Source of the DNA: JAICSD01 sp035637115
Lineage (GTDB): Bacteria > Acidobacteriota > Vicinamibacteria > Vicinamibacterales > 2-12-FULL-66-21
DNA length: 16,064 nt
NCBI GenBank assembly: GCA_035637115.1
Contig: DASPXV010000095.1
Location: 1-16,064, forward strand
Direction: 5' to 3'
Shown: one piece after another, positions 6,670 through 14,178 of the stretch
How positions within the stretch are numbered: the first letter of the stretch is position 1
How the letters are laid out: every line of letters begins with the position of its first letter
Program-made: the position numbers and the translations under genes
The notes under the pieces: model-generated
The model's input: only the letters and a program-made list of their open reading frames with translations
The model's database searches: none
Told to the model about the DNA's origin: nothing

Positions 6670-7008
6670 ATGAGTGGACCGGGGCTTCAGGTGTTCAAAG
6701 CGGATTTCTTCCGCGCGCTCGCGCATCCGGTCCGCATCCGGATTCTCGAGACGCTGGCCGCCGGCGACCGCAGCGTCCAGGAACTGCAGCAGGCGCTCGA
6801 TTTGCGGCAGTCCGTCGTGTCTCAGCAGCTTGCCGTACTCCGCACCCGCAACATCGTCGATGCTCGCAAAGTCGGCACCACGGTCAGATACGAACTGAGC
6901 GACCCGCTCGTCACCAAGCTGCTCGCTGTGGCGCGCGAAATCTTCAACCGCCACCTTGTCGGCACGCAGTCGATGCTCAAGGAACTTCAGCGTGAACGCC
7001 GTCGCTAG
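6670..7008 (+). CDS. ArsR/SmtB-family winged-helix transcriptional regulator (Rv0081-like)
   Basis: This 112-residue winged-helix repressor has FFRALAHPVRIRILETLAAG (13-32), a hallmark ArsR N-terminal segment, then the helix-turn-helix (about 35-60, SVQELQQALDLRQSVVSQQL) and the wing (NIVDARKVGTTVRYEL, 61-76). It contains no cysteine, so the alpha-3 CxC metal site of ArsR/CadC/SmtB-type sensors is absent; any signal must be sensed otherwise. The start at ATG 6670 is preferred over the in-frame TTG at 6628, because the latter lies within the promoter and operator. No Shine-Dalgarno is obvious and the leader is about 8 nt. It lies 42 bp upstream of the first HyfB-like gene in the same direction and very likely controls that operon and itself. 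As I recall them, its sequence and its position before Hyc-like genes resemble M. tuberculosis Rv0081. Confidence 0.88.
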   Translation: MSGPGLQVFKADFFRALAHPVRIRILETLAAGDRSVQELQQALDLRQSVVSQQLAVLRTRNIVDARKVGTTVRYELSDPLVTKLLAVAREIFNRHLVGTQSMLKELQRERRR

Positions 7009-7050
7009 TCCGCGCCCACCGGATGGCAAAGCTCCGGTCCAGGCCATCTC

Positions 7051-9084
7051 GTGCTTCGTACGATGACCGGGAGCCTGACTGTCGCACTCGCGATCCGCGC
7101 GGCGGTCGTCCTCGTCACGCTACTCGTCGCAAGGCGGACCGGGTTGGCGCGCCGGCTGTCGTTCCTGGGATCTGCCGCGGCGTCCACCGTGACGGCGCTG
7201 GCGGCTGTCCAGGTCCTCCGCACCGGTTCCACTGTGCATCAGACGCTGTTCGTGCAGCGCGCCTCCGGATGGTCACTCGGGTACAGGATAGATCCCCTTT
7301 CGGCGTGGTTTCTGCTGGTCCTGTCCGTCCTCGCGATCCCCATTGCGCTCTACAGCGTTGGATACGCCCGCCACGGTCGCGTCGGATCCCGATCGCCATT
7401 CATGGGCACCGCATTCACCGTGCTCATCGGCGCCGTGGAGCTGGTGTTCTCGGCCGTCGACGCGATTACGTTCCTCTTTGCATGGGAGCTGATGACGCTG
7501 ACGAACGCGGCGCTCGTCGCGACCGAGCACGAGGACCGCAGCAGCCGGCGCGCGGCGTTTCTCTACCTCGTGATGTCGCATGTCGCCACCGGATGTCTCA
7601 TCGCAGGATTCCTCGTCGCGGCATCCACCACGGGGACCATCTCGTTCGACACGCTGTTCTCGGGCGCGCTCGCGGCCGCTCCGGCCCGCGACATTCTCTT
7701 TGTCCTGTTCTTCATCGGCTTCGCCGTGAAGGCGGGCATCATTCCGCTCCACGTGTGGCTCCCGGAAGCGCACCCGGCGGCGCCGAGCAACATCTCCGCG
7801 CTGATGTCGGCCGTGATCATCAAGACGGGCATTTACGGCATCGTGCGCATCTGCGCGTTCGGACTCGGAACGCCGCGTCTGTCCTGGGGCGTGTTCGTCG
7901 TCGTCCTCGGCGGCGTCTCCGCCGTGCTCGGCGTGCTCTATGCCTTGATGCAGCACGATCTCAAGCGCCTTCTCGCGTATCACAGCATCGAGAACATCGG
8001 GATCATCCTGCTGGGTCTGGGGGCCGGGATGATGGCGCTCACAGCCGGACGCAGCGATATCGCGGCGATCGGCGTCGCCGCGAGCCTCTATCACGTGCTC
8101 AATCACGCCGTGTTCAAGGGCCTGCTGTTCCTTGGCGCCGGCGGCGTCGTGGCGAGCTGCGGCACGCGCCAGATCGAGCATTTCGGCGGACTCCTGCGGC
8201 TGATGCCATGGACCGCGTCGTTCTTCCTCGTCGGCGCCCTCGCGATTTCCGGGCTGCCGCCGCTGAACGGCTTTGCGAGCGAGTGGCTGACGTTCCAGGC
8301 CTTCCTCTTCGGCTTTGCCAACTCAGGCGATCCTCTCGTCCACTTCCTGTTTCCCGTCGGCGGCGCGGTTCTGGCCCTGACGACGGCGCTGGCCGCGGCC
8401 TGCTTTGTGAAGGCGTTCGGGATCAGCTTTCTCGCTCTGCCGCGCAGCACGAACGCGGACCAGGCGCGCGAATCGCCGGCCGGGATGCTGGTGCCGCAGG
8501 CGATGCTGGCCGCGATGTGCATCGTGCTGGGTTTGTTCCCCGGACGCGTGCTACGCGTGCTCGAGACCGTGATGCCGTCGCTGCCGGGACTTCACCCGGA
8601 ACCCGCTCTGGCGCCGCGCGCCATAGCGATGGCGACAGGACTGGCCTTCGATCGTGTGACGCCGATCTTTCTCGCGGGCGCGTTGGCCGCTGGCGCCGTC
8701 CTCGCGATCCTGCTCACACACCGACCGCGCGTCGCCACACGCCGCGTCCCGGCATGGGGGTGCGGCGGCGAGCTTACCGCCGCGAATGAATACACCGCGA
8801 CCGCGTTTTCGAAGCCAGTGATGATGATCTTCGGCGCGCTCTACCGGCCGACGCGAACGGTGCAGGCGCTTACCGAGGTGTCTCCCTATTTCCCGCGCGA
8901 AGTGATGTACCGCTCGACGATCGAGCCGACGTTCGAGCGCTACGTGTACCGGCCGCTGCTTCGCGTGGTACTGCGCGTCGCGCAAGGCATGAAAGTGGTG
9001 CAGGCCGGGAGCCTCCATGCCTATCTCGCCTATGTGATCGCGCTGGTCGTGACGCTGGTGCTCTTTGTCTGGTGGACGAGTTGA
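7051..9084 (+). CDS. hyfB: HyfB-like antiporter-type membrane subunit, copy 1 (NuoL family)
   Basis: This 677-residue protein belongs to the NuoL/MrpA family of proton-translocating subunits, in the hydrogenase-4 component B lineage. The channel residues expected of the family are present: Glu146 in FAWELMTL, Lys227 in FAVKAGIIPLHVWLPEAHP, and Lys305 in HDLKRLLAYHSIEN. The C-terminal third carries the HyfB-type segment WGCGGELTAANEYTATAFSK followed by SPYFPREVMYRS and a final membrane helix. It should sit in the inner membrane and couple electron transfer in the peripheral arm to ion pumping. GTG 7051 is preceded by a weak AGG; ATG 7063, four codons later, matches the start of the paralogue equally well. 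It is followed 2 nt later by a second, closely related copy. About two thirds of the C-terminal 110 residues are identical between the copies by eye. Ion specificity (H+ or Na+) cannot be decided here. Confidence 0.9.
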   Translation: MLRTMTGSLTVALAIRAAVVLVTLLVARRTGLARRLSFLGSAAASTVTALAAVQVLRTGSTVHQTLFVQRASGWSLGYRIDPLSAWFLLVLSVLAIPIALYSVGYARHGRVGSRSPFMGTAFTVLIGAVELVFSAVDAITFLFAWELMTLTNAALVATEHEDRSSRRAAFLYLVMSHVATGCLIAGFLVAASTTGTISFDTLFSGALAAAPARDILFVLFFIGFAVKAGIIPLHVWLPEAHPAAPSNISALMSAVIIKTGIYGIVRICAFGLGTPRLSWGVFVVVLGGVSAVLGVLYALMQHDLKRLLAYHSIENIGIILLGLGAGMMALTAGRSDIAAIGVAASLYHVLNHAVFKGLLFLGAGGVVASCGTRQIEHFGGLLRLMPWTASFFLVGALAISGLPPLNGFASEWLTFQAFLFGFANSGDPLVHFLFPVGGAVLALTTALAAACFVKAFGISFLALPRSTNADQARESPAGMLVPQAMLAAMCIVLGLFPGRVLRVLETVMPSLPGLHPEPALAPRAIAMATGLAFDRVTPIFLAGALAAGAVLAILLTHRPRVATRRVPAWGCGGELTAANEYTATAFSKPVMMIFGALYRPTRTVQALTEVSPYFPREVMYRSTIEPTFERYVYRPLLRVVLRVAQGMKVVQAGSLHAYLAYVIALVVTLVLFVWWTS

Positions 9085-9086
9085 GT

Positions 9087-11093
9087 ATGACCTTGACGGC
9101 GGCGATCGTCGTTCGCCTGTGCACGATTGCGGGCACCTTCGCGGCCGCGCGCCGTCCGCGCGTCTGCCGCTGGATCGCATTCGGCGGTTCGGTCGCGGCT
9201 TCGGTGATGACGCTCGGGATCGCGGTCCGCGTCCTCGGCTCCGGCCGCCTTCTCGACGGCGTGCTGTTCCGGCACGCGGCTTCCGGCATGGTCCTGGGCT
9301 ATACGGTGACACCGTTGTCCGCCTGGTTTCTGCTGGTGCTCGGCGTCGTCGCCGTGACGATTGCGGTCTACAGTGCCGGCTATTTCGCGCACGCCGTACC
9401 TGCTGCGCGGATGGCGTTTGCCGGCGCCGCCTTCAACACGGTGCTCGGTTCCCTGGAGATCGTGTTCGTCGCCGCAGACGTCCTCACCTTCCTGTTCGCG
9501 TGGGAAATGATGTCGCTGGCGACGGCCGCGCTCGTGGCGACCGATCACCAGTCGCGCGACAGCCGCCGTGCCGCGTTCCTCTATCTCGTGATGTCGCACG
9601 TTGGCACGGGGTGCCTGGCCGCGGGATTCTTTCTGCTCGCGTCGCGGGCGGGCTCCACCGCGTTCCCTGCCGTGCTCGCGGGAACGCTGATCGGAGGATC
9701 GGCGCGCGACGGCGTCTTCCTCCTGTTCCTTCTCGGGTTCGGCGTAAAGGCCGGCATCATCCCGCTGCACGTGTGGCTGCCCGAGGCGCATCCCGCGGCG
9801 CCGAGCAGTATTTCCGCGCTGATGTCGGCCGTTCTGATTACGGCCGGTATCTACGGCCTGTTCAGGGTGTGCGGGTTCGGTCTGGGCGTGCCGTCGATGC
9901 GCTGGGGCCTGGGCCTGCTGGCCGCCGGCACGCTGTCTGCGATCCTCGGCGTCCTGTACGCGCTGACGCAGACAGACGTGAAGCGGCTCCTCGCCTACAG
10001 CACGATTGAGAACAGCGGCATCATCGTGCTCGGCCTTGGCGCGGCGATGACGGCGCTGGCCGGGGGGCACAACCGGATCGCGGCGATTGCGGCGGCGGCG
10101 GCCCTCGCGCACGTCCTCAATCACGCGCTGTTCAAGGCGCTGCTGTTTCTCGGCGCGGGGGGCGTCGTGATGTCGACGGGCACGCGCCAGATCGAGGATT
10201 TCGGCGCACTGATCGGCCGCATGCCCTGGACCGCGGGTCTCTTTCTCGTGGGAGCGATGGCGATCTCGGGGCTGCCACTGCTGAATGGCTTCGTCAGCGA
10301 GTGGCTGACGTTCCAGGCGCTCCTTCTCGGGTTTTCGTCGACGCCGGGACTGCTGCGGCTGAATTTCGTCGTGAGCGCCGCGGTGCTGGCGCTCACGTCG
10401 GCGCTCGCGGCGGCGTGTTTCGTCCGGGCCTTCGGCATCATGTTCCTCGCGCGGCCGCGCAGCAGTGCCGCACAGGACGCGCATGAATCGCCGGCGATCA
10501 TGCTCGTCCCGCAGGCGATCCTGGCCGTCCTCTGTGTGGCGCTCGGCGTGTTTCCCGGACTCGTGGCCGGGGCAGTGACGATGGTCGTGCGCACATTGCC
10601 CGGGCTGCAGCCCGATGCCGGCGGAATCCGCTTTGGCTCGGGGATGTCGTCCGGGCCGTTCGATGCCGTGATCCCGGCTGCGCTCGGCCTCGTCGTGGCG
10701 GCCGCGCTGTCGCTGGCGGTCCTGGTCACGCGGCGGCGGACGGCGCCGCGGCGTGTCCCGACGTGGGGATGCGGCGGCGAGTTGAGCGCCCGCACGGAGT
10801 ACACCGCGACCGCCTTCTCCAAGCCGATAGTCATGATCTTTCGCGCCATCTATCGGCCGACGCGCGAAGTGGAGACGCTCGCCGGCGTCTCGCCATACTT
10901 CCCGCGCGAGGTGCGCTACCGCGCGGCTATGGAGCCGACGTTCGAACGATTCCTGTACGGACCGCTCGGACGTGCCGTACTGAGACTTGCCGCCGGTATG
11001 AAGGTCGTGCAGGCGGGCAGTCTCCACGCATACCTGGCGTACGTACTCGTCCTCGGCGTCCTGCTGTTGTTGTGGCTCGGAGGTACGGCGTGA
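9087..11093 (+). CDS. hyfB: HyfB-like antiporter-type membrane subunit, copy 2 (tandem paralogue)
   Basis: This 668-residue protein is the paralogue of the preceding gene along its whole length. It keeps the same key residues: Glu140 in FAWEMMSL, Lys221 in FGVKAGIIPLHVWLPEAHP, and the TDVKRLLAYSTIEN segment. Its C-terminal WGCGGELSARTEYTATAFSK and SPYFPREVRYRA segments match copy 1 nearly residue for residue, while the N-terminal 60 residues and some loops have diverged. The chosen start, ATG 9087, has GGTGGACGAG (9071-9080) about 6 nt upstream and follows the previous stop by 2 nt; an in-frame GTG at 9072 would overlap copy 1 and lacks a Shine-Dalgarno. Both copies look intact and probably form two separate ion-channel modules, with this one perhaps taking the place of HyfD (NuoM-like), for which I see no gene in the window. 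The stop overlaps the next start (GTGA). Confidence 0.88.
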   Translation: MTLTAAIVVRLCTIAGTFAAARRPRVCRWIAFGGSVAASVMTLGIAVRVLGSGRLLDGVLFRHAASGMVLGYTVTPLSAWFLLVLGVVAVTIAVYSAGYFAHAVPAARMAFAGAAFNTVLGSLEIVFVAADVLTFLFAWEMMSLATAALVATDHQSRDSRRAAFLYLVMSHVGTGCLAAGFFLLASRAGSTAFPAVLAGTLIGGSARDGVFLLFLLGFGVKAGIIPLHVWLPEAHPAAPSSISALMSAVLITAGIYGLFRVCGFGLGVPSMRWGLGLLAAGTLSAILGVLYALTQTDVKRLLAYSTIENSGIIVLGLGAAMTALAGGHNRIAAIAAAAALAHVLNHALFKALLFLGAGGVVMSTGTRQIEDFGALIGRMPWTAGLFLVGAMAISGLPLLNGFVSEWLTFQALLLGFSSTPGLLRLNFVVSAAVLALTSALAAACFVRAFGIMFLARPRSSAAQDAHESPAIMLVPQAILAVLCVALGVFPGLVAGAVTMVVRTLPGLQPDAGGIRFGSGMSSGPFDAVIPAALGLVVAAALSLAVLVTRRRTAPRRVPTWGCGGELSARTEYTATAFSKPIVMIFRAIYRPTREVETLAGVSPYFPREVRYRAAMEPTFERFLYGPLGRAVLRLAAGMKVVQAGSLHAYLAYVLVLGVLLLLWLGGTA

Positions 11094-12034
11094 ATCAAGC
11101 CGTGCTGGTTGCGCTTGGCGGAGTGTTGCAGACGCTGGGGCTGCTCGCCGCGGCTCCGCTGCTGAAGACCGCCATTCGCCGGATGAAGGCGCGCCTTCAG
11201 AATCGGCAGGGGCCGCCGTGGCGGCAGGGTTACTACGACCTGGCGAAGTTGCTGCGGAAGGAACCGGTCCGCTCGGAGACCGCCTCGTGGATCTACGTCG
11301 CCGGCCCGCGCGTGTATTTCTCGGCGGCGGTAGCCGCCACGACGCTGGTTCCGGTGGTCGCCGCCGCCGCGCCGCTCGAATCGGCGGGGGGCATCCTGCT
11401 GCTGGTGGGCACGCTCGCGCTTGGCCGGTTCGCACTGGCCACCGCCGCGCTCGACACCGGCAGCCCGTTCGGCGGCATGGGCGCGAGCCGCGATATGACG
11501 ATCGCGGCGCTCGCCGAGCCCGCGCTCATGCTGGGGCTCTTCACGTCCGCGCTGGCCGCCGGCTCCTTGAACCTCGGCGTGCTCGTACGGTCCCTGCTGC
11601 AGCACGGCGTGTCGTTCCATCCGGCGGACCTGCTCGCGTTCGCCGGGCTCTTCATCATCGTGATCGCCGAGACCGGCCGCATCCCCGTCGACAACCCGGC
11701 GACGCATCTGGAGCTCACGATGATTCACGAGGCGATGGTCCTGGAATACGCCGGACCGGATCTGGCGCTCGTGGAATGGGCATCGGGCGTGAAGGAGCTG
11801 CTGTATCTCACGCTGCTGATCGATCTGTTGATTCCCGCGGGGATGGCCACGAGCGCGGCGCCGGGCGCGCTCCTGCTCGGCGCTGCGGCATGGGCGGGCA
11901 AGATCGCGATTCTCGCGGTCGCGGTCACCGTGACCGAAAGCGTCAACGCGAAGCTCCGGCTGTTCCGTGTTCCCGAGCTCGTCTCCGTATCGCTGGGCCT
12001 CGGGTTCCTGGCGCTGGCGATCCGGTTCCTGTGA
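11090..12034 (+). CDS. hyfC: HyfC/HycD-like subunit (NuoH family) linking membrane and peripheral arms
   Basis: This 314-residue integral membrane protein of the NuoH/HycD/HyfC family forms the connector between the peripheral redox subunits and the antiporter-like modules. Recognisable segments are RRMKARLQNRQGPPW (30-44), which faces the peripheral arm, LDTGSPFGGMGASRD (121-135), AETGRIPVDNPATHLELTMIHEA (193-215) and VLEYAGPDLAL (217-227). The acidic residues Glu194, Glu208, Glu215 and Glu219 correspond to the conserved charged path of the family. The GTG start at 11090 overlaps the upstream stop by 4 bp and has an excellent Shine-Dalgarno, GGAGG (11079-11083), 6 nt upstream. This decides against the much longer in-frame reading from 10763. 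The membrane segments and length are normal for HyfC. It should act in the inner membrane as part of the Ehr-type complex. Confidence 0.92.
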   Translation: MNQAVLVALGGVLQTLGLLAAAPLLKTAIRRMKARLQNRQGPPWRQGYYDLAKLLRKEPVRSETASWIYVAGPRVYFSAAVAATTLVPVVAAAAPLESAGGILLLVGTLALGRFALATAALDTGSPFGGMGASRDMTIAALAEPALMLGLFTSALAAGSLNLGVLVRSLLQHGVSFHPADLLAFAGLFIIVIAETGRIPVDNPATHLELTMIHEAMVLEYAGPDLALVEWASGVKELLYLTLLIDLLIPAGMATSAAPGALLLGAAAWAGKIAILAVAVTVTESVNAKLRLFRVPELVSVSLGLGFLALAIRFL

Positions 12035-12041
12035 GGTCCAC

Positions 12042-12689
12042 ATGACAGGCGACATTCTCATTCTGTCCGCGGCCGGCATGCTTGTGACCGCGTACCTCAT
12101 GGTGGGGCAGAAGGCGCTGTTCACCGCGATCCGCCTGTTCGCCGTGCAGTCGCTCTTTCTCGCAATCGTCGCGGCGACCATGGCGATCTCCGCGTCGCGC
12201 CACGAACTGTTCGTGATGGCGGGCCTGACGGTCGTGCTCAAGGCCGCGCTGATTCCGTGGTTCCTGATGCGGGTGATCGATCGCATCGGCATTCACCGCG
12301 AGATCGAGCCCTTTCTGAATGTGCCGGCGTCGCTCCTCGTCTGTCTCGGCCTGACGGTTGTCGGTTACCGCGTCAGCACCGGTTTTCCAGAGGGGACCGG
12401 CGGCGTCAGCCACCACCTCATTGGCGTGGCGCTCTCGATGCTCCTGATCGGGCTGTTTCTCATGGTCACGCGCAAGAAGGCAATCACCCAGATTCTCGCG
12501 CTGCTGACGGTCGAGAGCGCCGTGTTCCTCGTGGCCGTAGGGGTGACCTCAGGCATGCCATTCGTCGTGGAGCTGGGGATTTCGTTCGACGTGATTCTTG
12601 CCGTCCTGATCCTCGGCGTTCTCGTCCATCGCATCGTCGACCGCTTCGAGTCGATGGACGTCAGCCGTCTCTCGAAACTGAAAGGATAG
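12042..12689 (+). CDS. hyfE: HyfE-like small membrane subunit (NuoK-like C-terminal part)
   Basis: This 215-residue protein has about seven hydrophobic segments. It matches the HyfE/HycP-type subunit in length (E. coli HyfE is about 216 residues) and in its C-terminal pattern: VELGISFDVILAVLILGVL followed by a short tail ending SRLSKLKG, closely like the LKG end of HyfE. The second half resembles NuoK, the small complex I membrane subunit, with an acidic residue in AVESAVFL-type context (TVESAVFLVAVG, Glu within a helix). The start at ATG 12042 has GAGG (12033-12036) overlapping the upstream stop codon, with 5 nt spacing. It follows hyfC by 7 nt and precedes hyfF by 1 nt. It is expected in the inner membrane as part of the ion-pumping arm. 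Confidence 0.88.
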   Translation: MTGDILILSAAGMLVTAYLMVGQKALFTAIRLFAVQSLFLAIVAATMAISASRHELFVMAGLTVVLKAALIPWFLMRVIDRIGIHREIEPFLNVPASLLVCLGLTVVGYRVSTGFPEGTGGVSHHLIGVALSMLLIGLFLMVTRKKAITQILALLTVESAVFLVAVGVTSGMPFVVELGISFDVILAVLILGVLVHRIVDRFESMDVSRLSKLKG

Positions 12690-12690
12690 C

Positions 12691-14178
12691 GTGGACCTTC
12701 TCGTCTGGATGCTCGCCGTACCCCTGATCACCGCCGCGCTGGGCGCGACCGTCGCGTCGCGACGGGTCAACGAGGCCGTCATGGCCGGCGGGCTGCTGTT
12801 GACGTTCGTCCTGTGCGTGGTGACGGCCGGCCGGTTCCTGCGGGGCAGCATTCCGGCGGCCTTTGGCGACGCCTTGCGCGTGGACGGCTTGTCGGCGCTC
12901 GTGCTGGTGCTCTGCGGCTTCGTCGGCCTGCTCTCCGGCGTATACGGGATCGGCTACCTGCGGCGGAATGAGGCGCGCAATTTCGTTACACCGCGGATGC
13001 GCCGCGAGCTGTACGGCCTGATCCCCGCGTACGTATTCGCGATGCTCCTAGTAGCCGTGTCCAACAACCTGGGCATCCTCTGGATCGCCGTCGAGTTGAC
13101 GACGCTCGCGTCCGTGTTTCTGGTGACGTTCCACGATCGGGATACGTCGCTCGAGGCCGCGTGGAAATTCCTGATGCTGGGGAGCCTCGGGCTCGGCTTC
13201 GCGCTGCTCGGCACGGTGCTTCTGTTCGCCGCTGGCCAGGGGCATCTCGGCGAGGGGTTGTCGGCGCTGCACTGGACGCGCTTCATGGAGGCCGCCCCGC
13301 GGCTGCACCCCTTCACGCTCCGGCTCGGCGTCGTGTTTGCGCTGATCGGCTACGGCACGAAGGCGGGACTTGCGCCGATGCACACATGGAAGCCGGACGC
13401 GTATCGCGAAACGCCATCGCCCGCGGTGGCCCTGATGGCTGTCGGTATGCTGAACGGCGCCGTCTATTGCCTGCTTCGTATCCATCTGATTTCCACGGCC
13501 GCCCTGGGCGCTGAGTTCTCCGGGAGGCTGCTGCTGGTGCTGGGCCTGCTGTCGGTACTCGTCGCGATGCCGTTCATCCTGATCCAGTGGAACGTGAAGC
13601 GGCTGCTCGCGTATTCGAGCATCGAACACGTCGGCATCATGGCGGTGGGGGTCGGGCTCGGAGCGGAAGCGGGCGTGTTCGGCGCGCTGCTGCACATGAC
13701 CTACCACTCGGTTGCGAAGCCGGTGTCGCTGTTTTCCGCCGGCACCCTCGCCCAGCTCCACAGCTCGTCGGACTTCAATCGGATTGGCAACGGCACCTTC
13801 ACGCGCGCGCCGATCGCCAGCGCGCTGTTCGTGCTTGCCGCCGTAATGATCACGGGCTCGCCTCCATTCGGCATGTTCTTCAGCGAGATGACCATTCTCA
13901 GGGCCGGCTTCGCCGGGCCGCACGTGACGGCGACGGCGATTTTCCTGATCGCTCTGGTGGTGCTCTTCTGCGGCTTTGCTTATCAGGTCGGGGGGATCGT
14001 CCTCGGGACTCCACGCGATCCGTCCGAGCGCCGGGTGCCGCATCCGGAACGGATCGATCTCGGGATGGTGACCACGATCGCGGCAGCGGCTCTCGCGATT
14101 GTCTCGGCGTTCTATCTGCCTGCTCCGCTGCTGGCCCTGATCCATGCGGCGACGCGCGTGGTGTGGGAGGGCCGATGA
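12691..14178 (+). CDS. hyfF: HyfF-like antiporter-type membrane subunit (NuoN/NuoM family)
   Basis: This 495-residue polytopic protein of the antiporter-like family is more like HyfF/HycQ than the two HyfB copies. The channel residues are present: Glu135 in WIAVELTTLASVFLV, Lys224 in YGTKAGLAPMHTWKPDAY, and Lys303 in WNVKRLLAYSSIEHVGI. HDRDTSLEAAWKFLMLGSLG (148-167) is a typical HyfF segment. It is expected to be the third antiporter-type subunit of the complex, next to the NuoH- and NuoK-like subunits. The GTG start at 12691 lies 1 nt after the hyfE stop and is served by AAAGGA (12681-12686). The stop overlaps the ATG of hyfG (ATGA, 14175-14178). Length is slightly below that of E. coli HyfF (about 526) but looks complete. 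Confidence 0.9.
   Translation: MDLLVWMLAVPLITAALGATVASRRVNEAVMAGGLLLTFVLCVVTAGRFLRGSIPAAFGDALRVDGLSALVLVLCGFVGLLSGVYGIGYLRRNEARNFVTPRMRRELYGLIPAYVFAMLLVAVSNNLGILWIAVELTTLASVFLVTFHDRDTSLEAAWKFLMLGSLGLGFALLGTVLLFAAGQGHLGEGLSALHWTRFMEAAPRLHPFTLRLGVVFALIGYGTKAGLAPMHTWKPDAYRETPSPAVALMAVGMLNGAVYCLLRIHLISTAALGAEFSGRLLLVLGLLSVLVAMPFILIQWNVKRLLAYSSIEHVGIMAVGVGLGAEAGVFGALLHMTYHSVAKPVSLFSAGTLAQLHSSSDFNRIGNGTFTRAPIASALFVLAAVMITGSPPFGMFFSEMTILRAGFAGPHVTATAIFLIALVVLFCGFAYQVGGIVLGTPRDPSERRVPHPERIDLGMVTTIAAAALAIVSAFYLPAPLLALIHAATRVVWEGR

Noticed and set aside
9030..11435. Long open reading frame on the - strand (801 codons) opposite the second HyfB copy
   Set aside because: Its translation is Arg/Gln/His/Ala-rich with no hydrophobic core or recognisable motif, as expected from the antisense of GC-rich coding DNA. 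The + strand encodes a clear family member over the same bases.
10916..12292. 458-codon reading frame on the - strand opposite hyfC
   Set aside because: Low-complexity, Arg/Gly/Gln-rich antisense frame; the + strand holds hyfC with a strong Shine-Dalgarno and conserved motifs.
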